Source: CAVWXT01 sp963759115 (lineage in GTDB: Bacteria > Planctomycetota > Planctomycetia > Pirellulales > Thermoguttaceae). From it: a stretch of DNA of 64,000 bases. The DNA lies in contig CAVWXT010000001.1 of NCBI GenBank assembly GCA_963759115.1, positions 372,001 to 436,000 on the forward strand, written 5' to 3'. Of this stretch, positions 19,732 through 31,600 are shown one piece after another. The first letter of the stretch is position 1. The number at the start of each line of letters is the position of its first letter. The translations under genes were made by a program, and so were the position numbers. The notes under the pieces were generated by a model. It saw nothing but the letters and a program-made list of their open reading frames with translations, made no database searches and was not told where the DNA came from.

Positions 19732-19937
19732 AGACGGTTAGGCTTGCCGAGCAGGGCATTTGGCGGCCGGCTGGCGAGGCTGGACAGTCCCTAATGTGCT
19801 GGCTGTCGGAAAAGGAAGCTCTTTTTGGAACACCGATCCACACCGATGGAAGGAATCAGCGAAGATCAGCGAAAATCAGTGTTCCCCTGCGATCGCTGAA
19901 CTGCAAAGAACCTGACTGACTTGCTCGACGCGACCTT

Positions 19938-20103
19938 AGAGCGTGTTTGGAAAGCTCGCGATCATGGTCCCCTCTCCCTTTGGGAGAGGGTTAGGGTGAG
20001 GGCGGGCAGCGATCGTAACCCCAATATTCCGCGGTGATGCGACGCCGCCCTCACCCCCCGCCCCTCTCCCAAAGGGCGAGGGGAGACATTCCAAACACGT
20101 TCT
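19938..20103. repeat. 166-bp palindromic element, gcgtgtttggaaag family, copy 1
   Basis: The ends agcgtgtttgga and tccaaacacgttct are inverted. Inner arms cctctccctttgggagagg and cctctcccaaagggcgagg each form their own hairpin around gtgagggcgg / ccgccctcac. It abuts the stop codon of the hydrolase gene. A second copy of nearly equal length is at 45563-45728. Confidence 0.8.
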
Positions 20104-22501
20104 CAGCGTGCGGCTTGCGGGCTTGCCGGCCAGTGGAGATGTTTTTCGAGGAATTGGAACGTGCCCTGGCCGTTGATGCTGTGGCCGCCGTTGAAGTACT
20201 CGATCTCGGTCCGGTCGCCCAGGTCCAGCTCGTCGTACATCCGGCGGACCTTGGCATACTCGGAATCGACCCACTCGTCGGGCGCCACGTTGTCGGAGTG
20301 GCCCCGCTCGACCATGAACGGCCGCGGGATCATCAGGTAGGCCATCTCCGCGTAGTTGAAGGTGCTGCCCATGTCGAAGTAGGGCATTTCCCATTCCACG
20401 CTGTACATGAAGCCGTAGCGGCTGTCGGTGCCGACCACCTTCCTGGCCCAGTCGTTGAAGTCGCCGGAGCAGATCGACAGGCAGTAGCGCTCCAGGATCG
20501 TGGGGACGCGGACGGCCGCTTCGCCCCCGTAGCTCAGCCCGTAGAAGGCGATCCGCTGGGGATCGACGTTCGGCAGCGTCTCAAGCCAATTGAGCGTCTG
20601 CTCGTGCTGGGCCAGAATGAAGGAGAACAGCGACGCCTTGACCAGGTTCGCCTTGCGGCTCAGGTAGCGATAGCGGTCCTCGCCGCGATAGGGGGCGTGG
20701 GGCGCGAAGGTGATGAAGCCGCGATCGGCCAACTGGGCGGCAAAGCGGTTGTAGGCCGTGCTGTCGCCTTCGACAACGTCCTTGGGCACGGCGCCCGCGG
20801 CCATGTTCGCATACGACCACCGGCCGCTTCTCGCCCGGCCGCAGGTCCTTGGGCAGCAAGAGGATGCCCCAGGCGAAGACATCCGGATAGACGTCCAGGA
20901 CGACTTCGTAGCCCGTCCATTTCGGGTTGTCGTAGATCTTGCGGGTGCGCGGGTTGAGCGGCAGCAGCGGATCGTCGAACCGGCCCAGCACTTCCTCCCA
21001 GAAGTATTTGCGGTAGGACTTCGTTTGTTCGACGAACGGCGCGGCCGGCCACGTTGGGACCGTGCGATTGGTGGTCCAAACGGTGTGCTGTTTTTCCAGG
21101 TAGGGGACCGCTTTCAGGTAGAAGAACTGGTCGCGGGTGTGGTCGGCGTTGCGCAAGAGCCGCTGCACGTGGTTCTCCAATTCCTTGACTTGCCGCCGCT
21201 GCCGTTCGGTCGGATTGAACGCCTTGCGCTCGTCGCGGGGCGCGTCGCCGATAGCCGCCGGCAATCCGGGCAGGGCCGTCAGTTGCAAAAACTTATCGAC
21301 AGCGGTTGCCGACATGGGACCGGCGGGCGCGGCGTCGGGCCCGGTGACCAGGTGCCGGACTTGGATGCCCGGTTGCAGCAGCCCGTCGATGCGACGGAAC
21401 TCGCCGGCCACGGCTTCGTAGGCGGGCGTGGTGATCTGACCGGCGGCGGCGCACTTGCGATGGTCCGGGCGCGGTGTCGGCGGCCCCGGCACGGCCGGCA
21501 CTTCGCTATGCTCGACAACCAAGCCGCGCGGCGCAATGAGCGTGGCGATTTCCGCGTCGCCGAACTCGGTCAGCAAGCTCCAGACATTGCGATAGAGCGG
21601 CTCGGTCCAGTTCCGCTGCCGCGACTGGAAGTAGCCGCTGCACAAACAGGCGTCGATCCGCGGATCGCAGGCCGCGGCGTAGAGGGCCAACAATCCGCCC
21701 TCATCGTAGCCCACCACGCCCAACTTGAGTTCCTTGTTCTGCTCCTTGAACCAATCGACGGCGGCCAGCACCTTCTGCACTTCGTAGCCGATCACGTGCC
21801 GGCCCATGTGATAGGCCTGGCGATGGATCCACTCGCGGTGCGTTTGGTTGGTCCAGCCGATGTCGGCGTTGCCCGAATACTCGTCGGACCGGTCCAAGAG
21901 CACCGGCACGACAACCAGGAGCCCGGCCTCGGCAAGCCGGCGGGCGAACTGCGCATGAGCGGGCACGCCCGGCGCCAGGCCGACGATTTGCTCCGGCGTC
22001 TGATCGGCATCCGGGATGGCGACCACCGATGCCAGCGGTTTGCCAGTGGGTTGTAGGAGCAGGCCCTCGCCACACACGCCGTCGAGCACGGGCCAGCGAA
22101 CCTGGTATACTGCGTAGCGATCGTTTCGGGCGACCAGGGCCGGATTGCTGTCGTCGCCGAACCGCTCCATCCGCACCGGCAACGCGCGGATCGACGACGC
22201 CGAGGATTTTCTTCAGGCGTTGGCGGTTCGGATCGACCGATTTCGCGTAGGCTTCCGGCGACGAGAATTCGCGATGCCAGAATTGCGGGCGTTTATCGAT
22301 CGATTGGTCGATCTTCCGCTCGACGAAGCGGTGCAGGCCGTCCATCATCTGCACCGACAGATCGCCCTGCCAATCCAACGGCTTCGTGTTGGGCAAGGCC
22401 GCGACATCCTGGGCAAGCGTTGGACGGCTGGGCAGCAGCAGAGCCGCGATGCAAAGCGTGAGGGCCATTGCCGCGGCTGGCGGTCTTGGAAGGCTGGGCA
22501 T
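20103..22501 (-). CDS. secreted alpha/beta hydrolase (dienelactone hydrolase/prolyl oligopeptidase type), frameshifted
   Basis: ATG 22501 has GGAGG upstream and a signal peptide (MALTLCIAALLLPSRPTLAQ). The 798-residue corrected product contains two hydrolase-like halves. The first has GVVGYDEGGLLALYA, a degenerate nucleophile elbow with Asp in place of Ser. The second has VVVCEHGRG and FYGLSYGGEAA, a proper G-x-S-x-G elbow, and FNGGHSINGQGT, with the likely catalytic His. Net +1 shifts lie near 22180 and 20794; removing one base at each gives continuous homology. It is probably a periplasmic esterase or peptidase acting on modified polysaccharide or peptide. The stop lies inside a palindromic repeat. 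Confidence 0.78.
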
Positions 22502-22740
22502 AGCGAGTATCCTCCGTCATCAGGGGTTGCAGGAACGGCAGCACGTGTCACCCATTCTCACTCTGAGGGCCGTGGCAGTCAACTCGCCGCGATGGGCGAT
22601 CCATGCCGGTTTCAGTCGCCGGCCTGACGGGCCGCCGCTGGCCTGGGCCGCGGAACTGCGGTATATTGTGGCGCAGTCGGACCGGCAACTGCCGCCCCCA
22701 CCTGTCGGATCGTCACCCACATTACGAAAGGAAAGCGCTC

Positions 22741-23436
22741 ATGCAGATCGATGCCGTGCAACGTCGGACGTTCTTGGGCTCCGCTTGCGGCGCGATGGGG
22801 CTACTGGCCTTGGCCGGCGACTCGCTCGCGCTCGGGGCGATAGAGGCAACCGCCGGCAAGAAGGTGCCGGCCGAACTTCAGGCCGCACGCGAGAAACTCA
22901 TGGCCGACATGGAAGGCCACCGGGGACTCGGCGTGCCCCGCGTCGACGGCGAGTTCCTGCACCTGATGGTGTACGTGTCGGCTGCCCAGAACGTCCTCGA
23001 GGTGGGCACGTTCCGGGGCTACTCCGGCATCTGGATGGGCCTCGGGCTGGAGCAGACCGGCGGCCGGCTTACCACCATCGAAATCGACCCGGAACGAGTG
23101 AAGGAGTCGCGGGAGAACTTCCGCAAGGCCGGGCTGGCCGATCGGATCACTTCCTTGGAAGGCGATGCCCACAAGGTGGCCAAGACCGTCGACGGGCCGT
23201 TCGATCTGGTCTTCCTCGACGCCGAAAAAGGGAACGAGGTGGACTATTTCAACACGGTGTTTCCCAAGCTGCGGCCCGGCGGTTTCCTCCTGCTGCACAA
23301 CGCCATTTCGTCGAAGAGGGTAATGCAGCCGTATCTCGACTTGGTATCCAAGCACCCTGAGATCGTCCACGTGGTGTTGAGTCTGTCGATGCAGGACGGG
23401 TTCTCGGTCAGCTTCCGCAAACGCGGAGCCGGCTGA
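22741..23436 (+). CDS. Tat-exported class I O-methyltransferase
   Basis: 231 residues. AAAGGAAAG precedes ATG 22741. The N terminus is a twin-arginine signal (QRRTFLGSACGAMGLLALAG). The rest is a catechol/caffeoyl-CoA O-methyltransferase fold: VLEVGTFRGYSGIWM (SAM motif I), TTIEIDPERVKESRENF, DLVFLDAEKGN (metal-binding Asp) and GGFLLLHNAI, where the usual DN is HN. It would methylate a hydroxyl group with SAM. Export by Tat is odd for a SAM-dependent enzyme. The frame is intact, and the gene is divergent from the hydrolase upstream. Confidence 0.85.
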   Translation: MQIDAVQRRTFLGSACGAMGLLALAGDSLALGAIEATAGKKVPAELQAAREKLMADMEGHRGLGVPRVDGEFLHLMVYVSAAQNVLEVGTFRGYSGIWMGLGLEQTGGRLTTIEIDPERVKESRENFRKAGLADRITSLEGDAHKVAKTVDGPFDLVFLDAEKGNEVDYFNTVFPKLRPGGFLLLHNAISSKRVMQPYLDLVSKHPEIVHVVLSLSMQDGFSVSFRKRGAG

Positions 23437-23541
23437 CGCCGCGGGGCTGTTTGACAGTCCCGAGTGCGTATGATAGGCTCAACGTCGCGTTAGCGGTCCT
23501 GCCTGCCCCCTGCCCATTTGCACCCGACCAAGGAGCATGTC

Positions 23542-26500
23542 ATGAGAACTCTTGGGTACGCGTTTCTTGCGACATTCATGTACGTTATCGCTGCGGCCGG
23601 GACGGGCCTCGGTCAGGACCAGGCGGCAGTGGCTTTGCCGGAAGGCGTCAAGGCCGTCTGGGGCCTCGACAAGGCCTACCGCGAAACGACGCCCAGCCGC
23701 GCGAGTCTGCATCAACGGGTTGTGGCGATGGCAGCCGGCCAAAGAGATCAAGGAGGACGTGCCTGCCGACAAGTGGGGCTACTTCAAGGTCCCCGGATGT
23801 TGGCCGGGCAACAACAATTGGCTGCAGAAAGACGCCCAGGTTCTCTATCCCTATGTGTCCTGGAAGAGCGAACGGCCGGCCGGCCTGACTTCGGCCTGGT
23901 ATCAACGAGAGATCACGATTCCCGCCGACTGGACCGGCCGCCATATCGCCTTGCGAGCCGAATACGTGAACTCCTACGCCGCCGTGTACATCGACGGCAA
24001 GAAGGCGGGCGAGATCCGCTTTCCCGCGGGCGAAGCCGATCTCACGCAGGTCTGCCGGCCCGGCGGCAAGCACGTTCTTTCGATGCTCGTCATTGCCATG
24101 CCGCTGAAGGCGACCATGATGGCCTTCAACGACACGGCTTCGGCCAAACAGGTGAGGGGAACGGTGGAGCGACCCGGTTTGTGCGGAGACGTATACCTCG
24201 TCGCCACGCCCGCCGGCCCGCGCATCAACGACGTGAAGGTCGATACCTCGGTGCGCAAAGGCGAGATCACGCTCGATGCGGCGCTCTCCGACCTGGCCGC
24301 CGATGCCCAGTATACCCTGCGGGCCGAAGTCTCGGACCACGGCCGCAACGTCAAGGAGTTCACCAGCAAGCCCTTCAAGAGCAGCGACCTGAAAGACGGC
24401 CGCATCGGCGTGACCGAGAAGTGGAAGGCCGAAAAGCTCTGGGACATCCACACGCCGGAAAACATGTACGCCCTGAAGCTCTCGTTGATCGAGGCGGGCG
24501 GCAAACCGCACGATACGGCGCTGCCGGTGCGGTTCGGATTCCGCGAACTATGGACCAAGGGCCGCGACTTCATGCTCAACGGCAGCCGCATTTTCCTCTC
24601 CGCCGTCCCGTTGGATAACGGCCAGTTCGGCGCCGCGGCGGCCAGCTACGAGGGCGCCAAGGAAAGCCTGCTGCGGTTGAAGAGCTTCGGCATCAACTTC
24701 GTCTACACGCACAACTACGGCTGCGAGCCGGGCACGCACGTCAGCTTCGCCGAAATCCTCAAGGCCGCGGACGACGTGGGCATGCTCGTCTCCTTCTCCC
24801 AGCCGCATTCCGGCCAATACAACTGGAAGGCCGCCGACGCCGACCAGAGCAACGGCTACGCCAAACTCGCCGAGTTTTACGTCCGCGTCGCCCAAAACCA
24901 TCCGGCGGTCGTCTTCTACTCCATGAACCACAATTCGACCTCGTACTGCGGCGACATGAACCCCGACACGATCGACGGCGTCACCGATCCGCGCAACCTG
25001 CCGTACAATGCGTGGGCCAGGAACAACACCACCATCGCCCTGCGGGCCGAGGCCATCGTCACGCGCCTCGACCCCAGCCGGATCGTCTACCACCATTCTT
25101 CGGGCAATCTGAGCTCCATGTGGACCAGCAATTTCTATCCGAACTTCGTTCCCATCCAGGAAATGTCCGACTGGTTCGGGCATTGGGCCACTGTGGGCAA
25201 GAAGCCGGCCTTCACCTGCGAATACGGCGCGCCGTTCACCTACGATTGGGCCATGTTCCGCGGCTGGTACAAGGGCCAACGCTCCTTCGGCAGCGCCCGC
25301 GTGCCCTGGGAATACTGCTTCGCCGAATGGAACTCGCAATACCTCGGCGACAGCGCCTTCAAACTCATCGAGGCCGAAAAGGCCAACATCCGCCGCGAGG
25401 CCCTGCACTTCCGCAACGACAAGGTCTGGACCCGCTGGGACTATCCCTACGAATTGGGTTCGCGGGTGTTCGACGATCGCTTCACCGTGATGGGCCAATA
25501 TATCGCCGACAACTGGCGGGCCTTCCGCACCTGGGGGCTCTCGATCAACTCGCCCTGGGAACACGTGACCTACTGGAAACCGCGCGACGGCGTCGACAAG
25601 GGCCGCAAGATGCTCAAGGTGGACTGGGATAACCTCCAGCGGCCGGGATTCAGTCCCGACTACCTCCAGCCCCAGGGTGGCGACGACCGGATGGACATGA
25701 ACTATGAACGCGCCGATTGGATCGCGACGGCGCCCGCCAAGGCCCTGTTGCGCAACAACATGCCGCTGCTGGCCTACATCGCCGGCAAGGCGAGCCACTT
25801 CACCGGCAAGGACCACAACTTCCTGCCGGGCGAAACGATCGAGAAGCAACTCATCGTCATCAACAACTCCCGCCGGCCGGCAGCCTGCGAGTGCAGTTGG
25901 TTGCTGGGGCTTCCGCAGGCCCTCGCCGGAACGAAGGCCGTCAAGGCCGTCACCTTGGAGACCGGCCAGCAAGAGCGCATTCCGCTCCGCTTCAAGCTCC
26001 CCGCAGAGTTGGCCCCCGGAAAGTACGAACTGACCGCTACGGTGAAGTTCAACAGCGGCGAAACGCAAAACGATTCCTTCACCGTCCACGTGCTCCCGCC
26101 GCCGCCGGCCGCGAAGCCGGCCGCCAGGATCGCCCTCTGGGACCCCAAGGGCGAAACCACCAAGCTGCTCGACGGTTTGGGACTCAAGTGCCAGCGCGTC
26201 GAAGCGGGCGCCAACCTGTCGGGCTACGACGTCCTGATCGTCGGCAAAGCGGCGCTGACGGTCGATGGCCCCGGGCCAAACGTCGGAAACGTGCCCAGCG
26301 GCCTGAAGGTGATCGTCTTCGAGCAGGCCTCCGACGTTCTCGAAAAGCGATTCGGCTTCCGCGTCCAAGAGTACGGCCTGCGCAACGTCTTCCCGCGGGT
26401 GCCCAAGCATCCGTTGCTCTCGGGCCTCGACGTGGAGAGCCTCCGCGACTGGCGCGGCGACGCGACGCTGTTGCCGCCGAAGCTCAAGTACGAGATGAGC

Positions 26501-27478
26501 CCGAAGATGAACTACGAGCCCACGATCCGCTGGTGCGACACCGAGGTCACGCGGCTGTGGCGTTGCGGATGCTACGGCAACGTGGCGTCGGTGCTGATCG
26601 AGAAGCCCACCTGCGGCGATTTCTTCCCCGTCGTCGACGGCGGCTTCAGTCTCCAGTACAGCCCGCTGATGGAATACCGCGACGGCCGGGGCATGGTGCT
26701 GTTCTGCCAGATGGACGTTACCGGACGGACCGAGGCCGACCCGGCGGCCGAACGGCTGGCCCGCAACATCATCTCCTACGTGTCGGCCTGGAAGCCGGTC
26801 CCGAACCGGCAGGCCCTCTATGTGGGCGATCCGGCCGGCAAGGGCCACCTGGCGCAGACGGGCATCGACGCCAGCCCCTACGCGGGCGGAAAGCTGACGC
26901 CCGACCAGGTCCTGATCGTGGGCCCCGGCGGCGGGCCACAACTGGCCGCCCATGCCGCGGCCATCGGCGCGTGGCTCAAGGCCGGCGGAAATCTGCTGGC
27001 CATCGGACTCGACCAGGCCGACGTCAAGGCGCTGCTGCCCAAGATCGCCACGAAGAAGGCGGAGCACATCGCCGCCTACTTCGAGCCGTTCGAGGCAACC
27101 TCGCCGCTGGCGGGCATGGGGCCAGCGGACGTCCAAGACCGCGACCCGAAGGAAATGCCGCTGGTCGTGGCCGGGGCCACGATCGCCGGCGACGGCGTGC
27201 TGGCCAAGGCCGATGGGTCCAACGTCGTCTTCTGCCAGCTCGTTCCCTGGCAGTTCGATTACAGCAAAGAAAAATACAACACCAAGCGGACGTTCCGCCG
27301 CGCCGCCTTCCTGCTGACTCGCCTGCTGGGCAACATGGGCATCGAGGGCGCCACGCCGGTGCTGGCCCGATTCAGCAGTCCCGTCAAGGATGCGAAGGCG
27401 GACAAGCGTTGGCTCGACGGCCTGTACCTCGACCAGCCCGAAGATTTTGACGACCCGTACCGATTCTTCCGTTGGTGA
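23542..27478 (+). CDS. giant secreted GH2-like protein with altered acid/base site
   Basis: About 1,311 residues with a signal peptide (MRTLGYAFLATFMYVIAAAG). A net +1 near 23700 separates the signal region from the rest. Then come INGLWRWQPA, a GH2 sugar-binding domain (SAWYQREITIPADW), a TIM barrel and extensive C-terminal beta and glutamine-amidotransferase-like domains (VLIVGKAAL, VLIVGPGGGPQLAAHAAAI). At the strand-4 position GH2 enzymes have NE; here it reads YSMNHNSTSY, so the acid/base Glu is missing. The nucleophile region ACEYGAP-like TCEYGAPFTY is kept. It may bind carbohydrate or use another mechanism. The long remainder of the gene is open without interruption. Confidence 0.8.
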
Positions 27479-27491
27479 GCGAAAAGCAGCA

Positions 27492-27550
27492 GGCACACGC
27501 CGTGTGCCGCCCGCTGGGGTGCGATCCATCGGAACACCGACCGTGTTCTA
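27492..27550. repeat. inverted element, ggcacacgccgtgtgcc family, copy 2
   Basis: It contains ggcacacgccgtgtgcc, itself a near-perfect palindrome, followed by cgctggggtgcgatc, which matches the complement of 19033-19050. It lies 14 bp after the giant GH2-like gene. Confidence 0.65.
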
Positions 27551-27574
27551 GTGCGTAAACCGGCCTGAATTGAC

Positions 27575-27648
27575 GGGTGCCACGGGCTGCTTGTCAGCCC
27601 GTGTTGCGGCCGATTCATGCACCGGCCGGCAAGCGGCCAGTGGCACCC
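27575..27648. repeat. palindromic element, gggtgccacgggc family, copy 1
   Basis: The arms gggtgccacgggctgctt and aagcggccagtggcaccc are imperfectly complementary. Inner stems are gggctgcttgtcagccc and ccggccggcaagcggcc. Related copies are at 36037-36100 and 37486-37581. Confidence 0.75.
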
Positions 27649-27689
27649 AGGCTGTCAACACAACACGGTTGGGGCGCTAGGGTCGCATC

Positions 27690-28439
27690 CTAGGTCTCGG
27701 ACTCGCCGCAGGCATCGGCCAGTTCGCGGATGTAACCCAGCGCGTCCGGAACGTCCGACACTTCCACGCCGACGGCCCGGCCGCGGCGGTCGCACTCGGC
27801 CAGAAACATCAGTTCGTCGAAGTCTTCCGAGCTTTCCAGCCGGCGGCGGAGCCGCACGCCCAGCGCGCCCTGACGCCAGGACGCTGCCTCCACGTGGTGC
27901 TCGATCAGCCAGGCCGTGCGCGGGCTGACCGAACCTTCGAGCGCCTCCAGTGCGGCCGCAATGTGCTCGCGCCGGTCGATCGCCTTGCCTACGTCGTGCA
28001 AGAGGGCCGCCAACAGCAACTCCTCGTCGTAGGGCAGCCCTTGCCGCGCCAACTCGAACACCTGCAAGCTGTGATAGAGCACGTCGCCTTCGGGGTGCGA
28101 TTCCGGCGGCTGCACCACGTGTTCCAGCGGCAGCAACAGAAGCTCATAGGTGCGGAAGCGATCGGCCGTGTTCGCGTTGGCCTCCGCCGGCCGGTCCGCG
28201 GCCTGCTCGGCGTGGACTTCTGCCAGTAGTCGCTCCCGCTCGGCGCGATCGCTGCGGGAGATCGTCTGGACGCAGGCGCGAATCTCGCGGTTGCAGGGCA
28301 GGTCGTCGGCGCGGATTTCGCCGCAGATCAGCCGCCGGGCGGCCTTCATCCTGGCCCGCGGATATTGGGTTTCCTCGCGGGCGCAGATCAGCTTGGCGGC
28401 CTCGAACGCCACGCGGCGACGCAAGCGGTCGAGCGACAT
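27690..28439 (-). CDS. HD-domain phosphohydrolase
   Basis: About 249 residues from ATG 28439 (MSLDRLRRRVAFEAAKLI); an in-frame ATG at 28484 is possible but less like the family start. The HD domain is clear: HSLQVFELAR provides the first His, LLAALLHDVGKAIDRREH the HD pair, and IEHHVEA a further His. It is probably a metal-dependent nucleotide or RNA-related phosphohydrolase in the cytoplasm. The N-terminal third is basic and helical. The frame is intact and the gene is convergent with the giant GH2-like gene. Confidence 0.85.
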   Translation of the reverse strand: MSLDRLRRRVAFEAAKLICAREETQYPRARMKAARRLICGEIRADDLPCNREIRACVQTISRSDRAERERLLAEVHAEQAADRPAEANANTADRFRTYELLLLPLEHVVQPPESHPEGDVLYHSLQVFELARQGLPYDEELLLAALLHDVGKAIDRREHIAAALEALEGSVSPRTAWLIEHHVEAASWRQGALGVRLRRRLESSEDFDELMFLAECDRRGRAVGVEVSDVPDALGYIRELADACGESET

Positions 28440-28677
28440 CTTCTCATGCGCCGAAACCAAGCCCATCGACGCGGCGCGGGGCATTGTTCACTGAATGATA
28501 CAATATTGTACCAGGAAGCCACCGTGCAAACCAGCGTTGTGGGTTGTTGGAACTGGAAAAGAGATGCATCCCCGTTAGCACTCCCTCTATCCGCTTTTAT
28601 CCGTCTGGTGGTATGGCTGAATTCCTCCCAAACGGCTATCATCACCACTATCGGGCGCGACAAGCAAAGGCGAACTA

Positions 28678-31600
28678 ATGACTGCCAGCCAGCCGACAAT
28701 CAACGAAGTTGACTTCTGCGCGCAGATAGCATCGGCAGCCAACATCCTCATCAAGCAGAACCCGGCAGCGTATCCGTTCCGAGAGGCGCGAATCGAGGGC
28801 TACGGGAAGGGCGTGGGCCGCCGCAGACGCAAAGACTTGCGTTTCTATGGCCGCAATGACAAGGTGGTTCTGTGCGGCGAAGTGAAGCTTCCGGGTACCC
28901 CTGAAGGTCGATCGGCCTTTGCCGACAAGCTCATGCAGGATGCCTTCAGCAAGGCAGATGAAGCCGGCGTCCAATTTTTCTTCACTTGGAACGTCAATGA
29001 GTTTGCGATCTTCGACCGGAGACTCTGGGACCGACCGTTGCTTGAGCGACGTATTCGCGTCTGGCGCACGGGTCGAACTCTCGCCAATTCCGCGGCAGTG
29101 GCGCGCGAGGACAACCTCGCTTTCATCAAGACACACTTCCTGCCTGACCTTCTGCGCGATCTGGCGGACATTATTTCCGGCCGTCGGCGCGATTGGCTGC
29201 CCCCCGACGACATCTTCATTCGGACCCTGGAAAGCCACTTGGATTGGCCCGTCCAACTGGCAAGCGCCTACATCCTCGAACACGCCGACAAGAGCAAACC
29301 GTTTGGCTTGCGCGTCGAGCGCTGGATGACGGAACAGGATTGGACTTTTGTTCGCACGCCGCACGAAGAATGGGTCAAGGCCGTGGACAACATGGCCAAG
29401 ACCCTGGCCTACGTTTGGGCAAACCGGTTGATTTTTTACAAGGCCCTGCGCGCTCGCTTCCCCGATTTGTCGCGTCTGGAACTGCGCCCCTCGGTGAAGA
29501 AACCCGACGACGCCTTGACCGCATTCAACCGCTTCCTCCAAGAGGCCGTGGAACGAAGCGGCGACTATGAATCACTGCTGATGCCCGACGCAAAGGATTG
29601 GGCAACGGAGCTTGTGTTTCAGCCGGTCAACGCCCTCGATGCGTGGCGTGGCTTCTTGCGCGGTATCGAATCGGTGGATTTCCGTGAAGTGCCGTCCGAC
29701 GTGGTGGGGCGAATCTTCCAAAAGCTCATCGGTCCGGAGGAGCGGCACCGCTACGGCCAGCACTTCACCGGCGACGACCCGGTCGACCTCATCAATGCGT
29801 TCTGCATTCGTGCCCCCAGCGATACGGTTCTCGATCCGGCCTGCGGGTCAGGGAGCTTCCTTGTCCGGGCGTACTACCGCAAGCGACACCTTGGCCCCCG
29901 TCGCCCCCATTTGGACTTGATCGGCGAGCTATTCGGCTGCGACATAGCGATGTACCCGGCGCACCTGGCGACGCTGAACCTGGCCGCCCGCGAAATTAAC
30001 GACGAAGCAAACTACCCCCGCATCGTGCGGCGCAACTTCTTCGATTTCACGCCGCCGCAACCGTTCTGCCAGATTCCAGATAACGCTGGGGGGCAGCAGG
30101 CCGTGCCGCTGCCGGCGTTGGACGCCGTGGTGGCCAATCCACCTTACGTCCGGCAAGAGAAGGTTGACAAGAAGGACAAGGCGCGTTTCGGCCAGATATG
30201 CAGCGACGCATGGCCCCGCCTGCGATTGACCGGGCGTAGTGACCTTCACTGTTACTTCTGGCCCGCGGCGGCGCGGCTATTGAAACCCGACGGATACTTC
30301 GGTTTCCTGACAAGCTCATCCTGGATGGACGTTGAGTACGGTTTTGCCCTGCAAGGCTGGATGCTGCGACATTTCCGCATCCTGGCGGTGATGGAGAGCG
30401 CGGCCGAGCCCTGGTTCGAGGATGCCCGCGTCAAGACGTGCGTGGCAATCCTGCAACGGTGCGACGATGAAACGGCCCGCATGGCGAACCAAGTTCGCTT
30501 CGTGCGTTTCTCTCGGAAGCTTGCCGACATTATTGGGATTCCGGCCGGCCAAGACGAAGACGCCCGCCAAGCCGCGATTGAGGCCCTCCGCGATCGTATC
30601 CTCAACACCAACGCCGACTGCCAAGACCAAGACTTGCGCATCATCATCAAGGCGCAGAGCGAACTTTGGGCGGACGGTGTACGCGCTGGCGCGATCCTTG
30701 GGGACACTGCGTTAGTGGAAACCCTGGACGACACGGAGGCCGGTGATGCTGACGAGGATGGCGGGGCGGCGGAGCCGCCGGAAGTGGCCGCGATGAATGG
30801 CATCAACGGCAAGATGCTAAACGAGTACCGCGCCGGCAAATGGGGCCGATACGTCCGCGCGCCGGATATCTACTTCGACGTCATGCGACGCTTTGGAAAG
30901 CGATTCGTCGCTTTGGGTGAAATTGCCAATATCCGCTTCGGCGTCAAATCCGGCTGCGACGCCTTCTTTATGCCCAAAGACATTTCGGCGAAGGTACTGC
31001 AAGAACATCAGAGCGACCGCACGTTCCGCCAGAACGCGGGCGGTGCGCCCCGCAAGGATGTCGAAGCGGGCAAGCTGCGAATCGTCGAGGCCGGCGATAG
31101 GAGCGTTCATCCAATCGAAGCCAAGTATCTGGCCCCGGAAGTCCACAGCTTGATGAAGGTGGATCGGCCCGTCGCTCATGCTGCTGACCTTGACCGCGTT
31201 GTCTTGCTGGTGCGCGAGCCAATGGATAAGCTCAAGACGAGATCGCCTTGGGTCTGGCGATACCTTCGCTATGGCATGACGGCGCCTTTCGCATCCAGCA
31301 AGTCAAAGCCTGTGCCTGTGCCGAAGCGGTCGACCTGTGCTGCCCGCGATCCGTGGTATGACCTGACGGGGCTGGTGAAGCCGGGAATCGCGTTTTGGCC
31401 AATGTCGCAGCAGTACCGGCACATCATCGCGGCCAATCCCGAACGGCTTATCTGCAATCACAACCTATTTGATGTGGCCGCCCCCGAACTCTCGGCAATT
31501 GAGACGCAGGCGCTTGTCGCGGTCCTGAACTCAACGCTCGTTGGCCTGTTCAAGACGTTTTACGGCCGCTTCGCCGGAACCGAAGGCAACCTCAAGACCG

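Noticed and set aside
24548..27529. 993-codon - strand open frame
   Set aside because: It is the antisense shadow of the giant GH2-like gene; its Gly/Arg/His-rich sequence has no family features.
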